The notes under the pieces were generated by a model, which had not been told where the DNA came from, did not search any database, and saw nothing but the letters and a program-made list of their open reading frames with translations. Position numbers and translations under genes: made by a program. From Motacilla alba alba (lineage: Eukaryota > Chordata > Aves > Passeriformes > Motacillidae), in NCBI RefSeq assembly GCF_015832195.1, contig NC_052032.1, positions 1,370,618 through 1,434,617 of the forward strand: a DNA stretch of 64,000 nt, written 5' to 3'. Below are positions 55,387 through 64,000 of the stretch, in pieces (position 1 is the stretch's first letter; the number at the start of each line of letters is the position of its first letter).

Positions 55387-55450
55387 CGCGCGAGAGCCAC
55401 GAGCCGGGGCCTTGCTCCGCCCCCCTCCAAGTCCCGCCCCCTCCGGGACC
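55387..55450 (-). other. SLC31A1: Probable non-coding first exon (5' UTR) of SLC31A1
   Basis: On the minus strand a strong donor, CTCTCGCGCG|GTGAGTGAC, lies at 55387/55386 inside the CpG island, just before the divergent FKBP15 start. The coding exon at 35864 needs a leader exon, and the human gene has a similar head-to-head non-coding exon. The 5' limit is a guess. Confidence 0.55.
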
Positions 55451-55719
55451 CATAACCCCCCCAAGTTCCCGCCCTCGGCAGGGCCCCCTAAGCGCCGCCC
55501 CTTTCGGCGTGTCCATCAAGACTCCGCCGATGACGTATCACTCAAGCCCCTCCCCTCGGTGCAGTTAAGCCGCGCCTCCACCCTGTACGCCCCTCCCTGT
55601 GCCGCTTAGGCCCCGCCCCTTGTGACGTCCCACTCAAGCCCCGCCCCGCCCGTGCCGGTGCCGCCGGGCCGTAAAGCGCCGCCGCCGCCCGCCCGTCCCC
55701 GCCCCGGCGGTCGCTGGCC
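55388..55719. promoter_or_regulatory. Bidirectional CpG promoter of SLC31A1 (minus) and FKBP15 (plus) with repeated CRE-like sites
   Basis: GC boxes (several 'ccgcccc') and two CRE/ATF-like sites lie here: TGACGTAT at 55531 and TGACGTCC at 55623. Each is followed by 'cactcaagcccc', 92 bp apart, so the promoter contains a degenerate internal duplication. Sharing is inferred from orientation. Confidence 0.65.
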
Positions 55720-58700
55720 ATGTTCGCGGCGGGGGACGAGGACGACGCCGATTTCCTGTCCCCGGCCAGCGGGTGAGCGCCGGGGGCGCGGCGGGACCCC
55801 CCCCCCCTCCCCGCCGCCGGGTGGGCGCGGCGGCCCGGGCAGGCCGCGGGGCCGTGGCCCCGGTGAAGGCCCGCGGCGGTGAGGGGCTGGCAGGCCGGGG
55901 CTGCCCTCCTGTCCCGGGGGTGCCGCCGGGGCTGTGCCCCGCTGCGGGAGCGCCCTACGGGCAGCTCGGGAAGGGTCCGGCTGCCGGCGGGGCTCGGAGC
56001 GTCCCCCCGTGTGCCCGGGACAGGGGTCTGGGGTTTGAGCCCCGCCGGGGACCCCGCTTTGCTCGGGGACCGCTCCCGCTGGGGGAGGCGGAGCCGCTCC
56101 GGGGTCGGCGGGGCAGAGAACTCGGTGTTTCCCCTTGAGTGAGGAGAGGTGGGAAGTCCCGGCAGTGCCGCTTTGGGGCCGTTCCCCGGCGCTGGCTCCT
56201 CCCAGGCAGCTGCCCCGGATCCCCCGGCTCCGGTCTGTGCAGCGCATCCCGCGTTTTGTGTCGCTGACTTGTTGCCGCTCCAAGAGCTGCAGTTTCGCTC
56301 CCCACCCCCTTCCAGGAGCTGCTCTTATAAACTAATCCTCTCTGTAGAAAAATTAGTTATTTTTTAAAGTACGTTCACTGGCAGTGGTGTAATCTTTTGG
56401 TTTTGTTTTTTTTTTCTCTTGTCCCGCGATATCAGGAATAGATTGAATGGAGCTAGCCTTGAAGCAGTGAAATTGCAAACAATGTATCCTGAAGGAATAA
56501 CCTCCAGCGTTAAACCCTGTGCCCTTAGCTGGGAGAGCTTCTGCCATTTTAAAACTTAATGGGAGAGTGTGTTTCCTGGACATTTAAAGACAACTCTAGG
56601 AGCTAAATGGTGGTTTCTCTGCCACATATTATTTTGGGTATTGTAAGAATCAGCTATTTTATGTTAAGCTAGTTCTAGTCATTGCTTCAAAGTAAGTTCT
56701 ATTTTTTTGTGTAGTTTCAGTTCTTATGCCTTTAGTCGATTTTTGAGGAAATGAAACACAATTGTACCACTCCCAACTTCTTCATCTACAAGTTCTGCCT
56801 ATTTGAAATTAAATGGTTAATTAGCATAACGGAACTTAACCTGCAGCTCTTTGTTTACTTCCAAAGTGGTGGTAAACACTTTGTATTTGATAGAACTTCC
56901 AGTTAAGGGTGTTCATTATGTATAATGCCCATATTAAATAAGGTTAAATGGTTTTGTTTCCCTTTCTAGAGCCAGATTAGCCTCTCTCTTTGGCCTGGAT
57001 CAAACCGTCTCAAGCCAGGGAAATGAATTCTTTCAGTTCACTGCACCAAAGCAGCCCAAGAAGGGTCAGACAGCAGCTGGTGAGTAACTGGGCTTGAGCA
57101 TGGGGAACACACTCAGCAGCACGTGTGTGTGAGGAGAACAAGGGCCCTTGTGAAGAGCAGCAGAGCAAAGAATTCCCTGAGGTTTCCCCGGGGTGTTTTC
57201 CTCCAGTGCCCTCCTGCACCTGGATTCTCAGCTGGCCTCGGGTGACTTTGGAACTCTAGTCTTTGTTTCTTTGTAATTTCCCGCTGGAGTTATTTCTCCG
57301 TGGGGGAAGGAACATGTCATGGTGGTGCCACCAGCCAGTGCTGTGCCTCTGAGAGCTGTCCCTGGTCTCTGTCCCCACAGGCCAGCCCCAGAAGGCGCCG
57401 GTGGCCCCGGCGGCCTCAGGAGCCCCCTCGGTGCTGGTGGCCACGGCGGTGCTCGCGTATCGATAGTAAGTGACTCCTGCTGCAGCCTGTGTCCCTCATC
57501 CCAGAGGGAGGCATTCCTGGATAAATGGGAAGAGACAGTTGTTTTCAGACGTGTCTGCACGGTGGGAATGCTGTGAGGCAGTGGAAGTTTCTGCTCAAGA
57601 ACAGTTTCAGTTGCTGTGCTGCGGCTCTGGGTGAGGCAGTTCTGAGATAAAGTGCAAGCTCTGGGTTTGGCTGTGGCTGGGAGCTGTGTCCTGGCTGCTG
57701 GGCTGAGATGTGCACTGCTTCAGGAGGCTCTGTCAGATGCTTGTGGTTCAGGCACTTGAGAATTGAGGCATGAGCAGAGTGAGAGCACTAAAACTGTTTG
57801 ATGCATCATGGGGAAACATTTCTGCCTTGGATCTTTGAGAGCAGTTTTCAACTCACTCCCCAATGTGTGCTCTTGCCTGTGGGCAAGCAGGAATGTCTCT
57901 AAGCTAAGCAAGGCTGCCTGACATTTTATACCTGGGAAAAGGGATGTGAGCTCTAAAGTCTGCTTTAGGGGCAGTTGTGCAGCTGAGTGTCTCTCTTATC
58001 TTCCAGTACAAATGGGCAGTACTTGAAGCAAGGCAAGTATGGAGCAGCTGTAGTGGGGAACCACGCCACCAAAGAGGTGAGAGGCACTTCCTTCCCTAAC
58101 TCTGCCATGCTGAGGGCTCACTGCTATGAGATGGTGTTTTTGTGAGCTCTCCAGGTGTTTTGCTTTTGATGTTGTTCTCCTGCTGCCTTTCTGCCTCCTG
58201 GGTTTTCCTGGGGCTCAGCCATCCACCTTGGTGACATCTTTCTTGCCTGCAGTCTGTGAGTTTGTAAGATCTCTTGCAACTTGTGCCTGAAATAGTTTGC
58301 AGTGTTTCTGGAAGTCATTTTGGTATTTATTCAGAATGTCTTTGACAATTGGATCACATATTTGTGCACATGGAAGTGGGTATAAAGGAAAATTCTGTCC
58401 AGCAGTACAGAGATGCTTTGCTTAAGTTTTGTTCTTTTGTTATCAAAACCATGTTTCCTTCCCAAGTGTTCCTTGAAGAGCACAGAACTGAGGCGCCCAG
58501 TAAATCGGTGTGTTTGAAAGCTACTTTGAAAACTCTCACCCCTTCCCTGGTGTTGGTATTTGTGACGTTTCATATCCCCAAGTTCTTATTCATGTTTCAC
58601 TAAGTTGCTTCTGCTTTGGCAAGAAGAAAATAAATCTTAGTCTGGTAACTAAATTCCTGAGTCAGTGATCTGGGAAGGGTTGAGCTGTGTTGTTCTGGGG

Positions 58701-61700
58701 GAGCTGGGGAGGGCAGGCAGTGCAGGAGGAAGCTGAACTAGCTTTCCTCAGGCTGCCTGTGTGATAGCACATCCAGCTGGGAGCAGTCACTGGGTCACTC
58801 CTGGTTCATCACTGAGCTGTGTCCAGTGCAGGTACACAAAGGAAAACACATTTCCATAATAGATTATGTTTAGTAGAGCCAAATATGTCAATAAATGTCA
58901 TATCTGTGTTGTTTAGTACTTGGAAAACTCCCTCCAACTCAGCGTGTTGTGTGTCAATATGTTGGTGCAAAGATTACACACACAAACCTCTTTAGGGAAG
59001 ATGTCTTTGTCAAAAGGGTGATCAGGGCCTGGCACAGCTGCCCAGGGCAGTGGTGGACTCCCCATCCCTGGAGGGGTTTAAAAGCCATGTGGGTGTGGCA
59101 CTTGGGGCCATGGGTCAGTGGTGACCTTGGCAGGGCTGGGGGAGTGATGTTGGATCGTTCAGTCTTTTCCAACCCAAATGATTCTGTGATGGTTTGATGC
59201 CGTGTGTGGTGAGTTCTGTATCTGGAAGGGTTAGTGCACCATCTTTTTCCACTGTAACTGAAAAATGTGGAGTTAGTTAAAGCATGTTGTTTATTACAAA
59301 ACAATAAGTTTCACTTGCTTGGTTGCTGCAGCTAAATAAAACCCTTGAGAACAAACTAGTTTTAATTAGTGTCACAAAACTGTTAAGTATTTTTGCTGTG
59401 GTGTATTTGACAAATAAATACTGACCCTTAGGCTCTGCATGAGACAAAGCACCTTAGAATTGAAGACATTTTGAGTTCCTGTTTTTGTTCTTTTTCCTTG
59501 TCTACTTCCTTTTGGAATCCAGTACAGGATCCTCCTTTACATCAGCCAGCAGCAACAGATCACCTGTGCAAGGATCCACCCAGGCTTTGTGCTCACGGTG
59601 AGACTCTGGCTTGGAAAAGCCTTTTTTGATCACAAAAAAAACAAAAGGTTTGCTCTAGAATTCTTCCTTAATCCTTTGCTTATAACCTTTGAGATCAAAC
59701 ATCTGAGTGACAGAGCAGGAGGTGTCCCAGTGTGCCTGTTCTCCTCATGTATTGCTCAAGAGGCTGGGACAGTTCCCTTTGGCTGGGCACCTCCTCAGCA
59801 TTTCCAGACCAAGGCTCCTGTAGGAGGTAAATTATTACCTGTGCTCACACAGGTGTTTGGGGTTTGCAGCCTGTAGTGGATAAAACCAGCAGAATTCCTT
59901 TGCTGAGAATTTCAGTTTAGGTGTCTGAGAGAATACAACTGAGTAAGCAGAAGGAAATGACAGCAAGGAGATGTTTTCTCTCAGAAAATTTACACTCAGC
60001 ATTTTCCTGCTATTGAGAGCAATCTGGAGCATTGTGAGCTCTAAAATGGAATCTCTCAGGAAGTTGATTTCTGCCAGTTTCACAGAAAATTGACGTGTTC
60101 GTTTACTGTTCTTAGCTTGTCATCAGATGGCATAAAATTTCTTCATATGAGAGATAGAACTTTCACTCCAAAACAATGAAATTTCAATGTTCCAGCTTAG
60201 ACCTTGCTCTCTAGTTTTTTATAAGCACATTCTTGAAAAATTAATGGGTTCTATAGTCACTTCTGATGACATGGGTTTAGAAGTGAGGAGGAAGTGATTT
60301 CTCCAGCTGATTCTGGAAGCCTAAATAAAATAAACTATGAAGTGTAAACTACTCACTTAAAAATTCTCAGTATATATTAAAGAACCAGGCTTCAAGAGTT
60401 TCTGAAAGGTTGCACCTTCCTGTGTGAACTGCAGCATGTAGGAAGCACTTAATATTTGCTCACATATTTGAGTTATAGTAGTTCCATGATAATGAGCGCA
60501 TAAATAAAGACTGATTTTGAACTTGGGCAGTAGAACAGCAGGGTTCTTCCTGCCTTGTTTCAGTAGCTCTTATTTTAAGCTTCTTTTGGATGTGGGTTTT
60601 TAGTTCATTTAATGTCTAAGATAGAGCTGATTTCCTCTCCCACAGGTTCAGCCCAACAATTACAGCACGTTCTACGATGATCAGAGGCAGAACTGGTCCA
60701 TCATGTTTGAGTCAGAAAAGGCAGCAGTGGATTTCAGTAAGCAGGTAACTGCTCCCCTCTGGGCCAGGCAGTTCTGATGGCTGGTTTACAGCAGGGGCAG
60801 ATCAAGTTTTGTTTTCACTGGAGTTCAGCTTTGAGTGTGTGCGTAACTGTGATGGAGACGCATCTGAGAGGAGCCTGCCCTGAGTTTTGTTCATTAAAAC
60901 AAATCTCTTCGAGGCAGGGAGCCTGTTGCTTCTCAAGATTCCCAAGTGCTGCATTTTAATGGTTCTGTAGAGCAGAGGGTGTTTAATCAGCAGCAGTGGA
61001 ATGCCCTGAGAATGCATTTCTTGTGTGGGCTTGATCAGTACAGCAAGGAATGCATCAGATTCATGAGTGGGACTTGTCCATCAAAGGCCAGAGACACTGC
61101 CAGGATTTCCCTCTGCAGGTGTGCATTGCCAAATGCAACAGCTCTCCAGCACTGGACTCGGTTCTCTGCCAGGACCTCCTCCTGGGAGAAGGGCAGGGGG
61201 TGGAAGGAGGAGACTCCCTGGAGGTTGCCTATACAGGATGGCTGTTCCAGAACAACGGGCTCGGACAGGTAAAGACTCCTCTGCCACCTCCTAATGCTGA
61301 GTGGGACAGTCCCTGGGAGGAACCTGCTCATCCAGCATAGTACTGGTGTTGATGTTAAAGTGTACTTTGGGCATTTGTGGCACTGTAAGTGGGGTCATCT
61401 GTATTGCCTATAGAATATCAAGGGATTCTGGCATATTACAAAAAAAAATTCCTCACTGAAAGAGTTGTTGAGCATTGGCACAGGCTGCCCAAAGCAGCAC
61501 TGGAGTCGCATCCCTGAAAGTGTTCAAAAACCATCTGGATGTGGTGCTTGAGACATGGTTTGGTGGTGAACAGGGCAGTGATGAGGGAATGGTTGGACTT
61601 GGTAATCTTAGAGGGCTTTTCCAACCTTAATGTTTCTATTATTCTGTTATGTTCATGGGAAGGTGATTGAAATGCTTTTAAACTTCTGTGGGCACTCTCA

Positions 61701-63677
61701 CACATGAATATTTAATGTTGTGTTTTGCTTGACTCAGTTCTGTCCTAAAGCAAGTCTGAGTCTCCAGTTATCATTCACTTCATGAAACTGTACTTCAGGA
61801 AATGGACTAAAGCTCTGTCTTATGGCTGAGAAGTAATTTTGCTAGTAGTTGGATGGGAAATAGCATTTCACCAGAGGTTCTAGGAGTTTATGGAATGTGT
61901 AAAGCAGCATTCAGAATCTTTAAACAGTTGGGAAATCCATGTATTTTATGTTCTTGTTCAACTCTCCAGGTGTTTGACTCTAATATTAACAAGGACAAGC
62001 TGCTGCGGCTGAAGCTGGGGTCTGGAAAAGTTATCAAGGTACAACTTCTGGCACTTTCATTACAGTAATTCAAGTCTCAGAGCTCTGAATTACTGCAGAT
62101 CTTGTTCAGGATTCATACATGCTATTTCTGTTTCATTTATTAACACACACTCTGTGACAGTGACTCACTCAAGTGTTGCACAGTAGAGCCCAGTCTCCTT
62201 TTCAACAGTGTTAGACAGGAGTTGTCCTCTTTGGTAAAAAGGAAACCTCCTGTTTTCAGGAGCTGGGGTTTTATTGTCTTTATTTTTCCTGGAAGTCACT
62301 TAATCCTTTCCCTTGTTCTTAGGGAGCCCTATTTTTAAAGGAAACAAGTTTTCATCCAGGTGTTGTGATACTCCCTTATGTTATCCCATAAAATCAGGGT
62401 TTGAGTCAGAGATGCTTTTGTTCAGGTCATTTCCATGACCTGAGTAATTAATCTGTTACCTGTATAATTCAAATATGACCTGTTGCAAGTTGTTCTTTAT
62501 TGAAGATCTGCTATTTATCTACTTTATTTTTTTATCCAATCTCTTAGTAATTTTGTCTGGCTGTTAGAGCCATCATGTTCAGTGCTGGCATCCCTTGGGC
62601 AGTTTGCATTGCTCTGACTTCATGTCCCTCATTACAAATATATTGTTTGGTTGCCTTGTAAATCTAACCAGAGCAATTCAGATCTCTTTGGAGTCCAGTT
62701 CTCCCCCAGAATGCTGAGTGAGTTTGCCACTGTGTGGTGGAGCTGCATCTTTATTCTTTAGTTAACACTGTACTTTACGACTGGCTGTTAGGATTTGTGG
62801 CAAGACAAAGATTTAGTGCTGCACACTGAAAATAAACAGGATTTTGCAAGAATCTCTCTGTATATGTTTTGGAACCTTTGCCTGAAGTTGTCTTAATGGG
62901 GGTAAATAATGTCACTGATCCAAGTGTTGCTCTCTCTTCTGTTGCCTGTGCACACCAAAGGGCTGGGAAGAAGGAATGCTGGGCATGAAGAAAGGAGGGC
63001 GGAGATTCCTCATCATTCCTCCAGCCTGGGCCTATGGGGCTCAGGGTGTGGCTGCTCGTGTCCCTCCAGACTCCACTCTGGTGTTTGAGGTGGAAGTCAG
63101 GCGGGTGAGTGTCTCCTGCCAAATGTTTGGTTTCCATCTGGTTTGTGACTGCAAGGGGAATAACCTGCTGGTAGTGTGAGAACTCCAGCTCAGAAACTGT
63201 TAGAAACCTCAGCAAGATGTGTATCTTTAATTCAAACAAACAAACCCAAAACAGAACCCTAAACCCAGAAAATCCCTCAAGGCTGTCTATCTGTTGTAAC
63301 TGTCTTGGGATCTTTTAGCTGTCTTATTTGTGAGTCACTTGAGAAAACAAAATACTGTGGGAGGAATGAGGGGAAGTAGAGACTCAGCTTCTCCAACTCT
63401 GAATCAATTGGCTGCTTTTCCTTGAAGTGCTGGAGCTCCACAGGCATTGGCATCACAAATAAATTGATGAAAATTTTTACAGGAACCCCAAAAAACATCT
63501 TTTTTTTTTTTTTTTTTTCATGCTTTTTAAGGTGAAGCTGGCAAAGGAGTGCTCTGGTTCAGATGGGCTGAGTGTCAGTTCAAGGGATTCCCGTGCACCT
63601 TCTCCAGTTCCCAGCTCAGATGGCTTCTCTTCAGACTCTGGTTTAGTGCCTCCCTCCTCCATCCCTCCAAAGCCTGG
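55720..63677 (+). CDS. FKBP15: FKBP15 (FKBP133/WAFL), N-terminal ten exons; 3' part outside window
   Basis: Exons: 55720–55772, 56970–57079, 57381–57465, 58007–58076, 59523–59597, 60646–60744, 61119–61268, 61970–62038, 62961–63104, 63532–63677. Phases fit; 1001 bases give 333 complete codons. FKBP15 is a large (about 1200 aa) protein of early endosomes and actin with a WH1-like N-terminal domain, an FKBP domain, long coiled coils and an acidic tail. Visible: [18 protein letters not shown] start; WH1-like region about residues 70–165 (ATAVLAYRY…[17 protein letters not shown]); FKBP domain about 180–286 with [40 protein letters not shown] and STLVFEVEV; then a Ser-rich linker ending at an exon with phase 2. 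The start has a good Kozak (G at -3). The coiled-coil part lies right of the window. Confidence 0.96.
58975..59195 (+). mobile_element. CR1 LINE 3' fragment in FKBP15 intron 4
   Basis: 'gggcctggcacagctgccca', 'tccccatccctggaggggtt', 'gttcagtcttttccaaccca' and 'aatgattctgtgatgg' form a CR1 tail in the gene's orientation. Confidence 0.85.
61430..61660 (+). mobile_element. CR1 LINE 3' fragment in FKBP15 intron 7
   Basis: 'ttcctcactgaaagagttgt', 'catccctgaaagtgttcaaa', 'ggtaatcttagagggctttt' and 'ccaaccttaatgtttctatt' follow CR1 tail order. It is older looking than the 58975 copy. Confidence 0.82.
63501..63518. repeat. FKBP15: T-tract upstream of FKBP15 exon 10 acceptor
   Basis: A T18 homopolymer lies about 14–31 bases before the exon that starts at 63532. 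It likely serves as the polypyrimidine tract and is a likely site of length variation. Confidence 0.8.
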
Positions 63678-64000
63678 GTAAGAGGCAGCATGGCCTGAAC
63701 AGCTTTCTGTGTTAATGCTGGTGATGCCCACCAGCACAGTGCTACACTAACACATCATTTGGAAAATGTGGGGCTTCTGTGCCAGCTCAATGCTCTCCGT
63801 GTGGCAGAGCAGTGCTTGCTAACAGGACTTGCTGGAATTTTCTGCTTGAGTGCTGACTTTGAGATTAAAGCAGTTGGAATGGGCTCCAGTGAAGGAAGTC
63901 ATTCCAGCATTCCTGAGATCCAGTGGGATTGAGCTGTGTGGGTGCTGCTCTAGCAGCTGTCTCATCTCAGCAGGCATCACTGGCATCAGTTTGGACCTTC

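Noticed and set aside
54857..56283. Open frames of 225–250 codons around the FKBP15/SLC31A1 promoter
   Set aside because: They arise from stop-poor CpG-island sequence, overlap FKBP15 exon 1 in other frames and show no domain or family similarity.

Overview
The window is vertebrate nuclear DNA and almost certainly avian. Intron-exon genes are interrupted by many CR1-type LINE fragments with the bird-typical 3' end (…TTCCAACC…GATTCTGTGA). Introns are compact and promoters are CpG-rich. Gene content and order match the BSPRY–WDR31–PRPF4–CDC26–SLC31A1–FKBP15 block (human 9q32, which in birds lies on a chromosome-17-type microchromosome). The abundance of young-looking CR1 copies hints at a passerine or other neoavian bird, but the species cannot be read from the sequence.

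Layout, left to right. (1) 2092–7092, minus strand: five 5' coding exons of BSPRY; its SPRY exon lies off the left edge. (2) 9478–16016, plus strand: complete WDR31, nine coding exons, 343 aa. (3) 17718–25937, minus strand: complete PRPF4, fourteen exons, 529 aa, tail-to-tail with WDR31. (4) 26686–27013, plus strand: complete CDC26, two exons, 86 aa, head-to-head with PRPF4. (5) 32084–35819, minus strand: the four coding exons of SLC31A1 (CTR1), 182 aa, with a probable 3' UTR down to about 28.68 kb and a probable non-coding first exon near 55.39 kb, so the intron before the start codon is about 19.5 kb. (6) 55720–63677, plus strand: first ten exons of FKBP15 (WH1-like and FKBP domains), head-to-head with SLC31A1 and continuing off the right edge. 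All exon joins were checked by hand for GT/AG sites, phase and similarity to remembered family sequences.

The genes form three head-to-head pairs with short CpG-rich shared promoters (BSPRY/WDR31, PRPF4/CDC26, SLC31A1/FKBP15). The products are not one pathway: spliceosomal tri-snRNP (PRPF4), anaphase-promoting complex (CDC26), copper uptake (SLC31A1), endosome/actin (FKBP15), cilia (WDR31) and epithelial Ca channel regulation (BSPRY).

The most striking feature is the PRPF4/CDC26 promoter. The roughly 750 bp between the two start codons are largely a tandem array of 13 elements, nine of them on an exact 44-bp period. Each carries a close match, on the minus strand, to the ZNF143/THAP11 (SBS, 'ACTACAAnTCCCAGnATGC') element next to a GC box. 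Other points worth a look are an apparently missing zinc-binding B-box in BSPRY exon 1, an in-frame duplication of the WDR31 C-terminal codons just past the stop, a well-preserved FKBP pocket in FKBP15, a shortened methionine/histidine N-terminus in CTR1, and G-rich intronic minisatellites. The large SLC31A1 intron (36–55 kb) holds CR1 fragments and low-complexity DNA; I recognise no further gene there.
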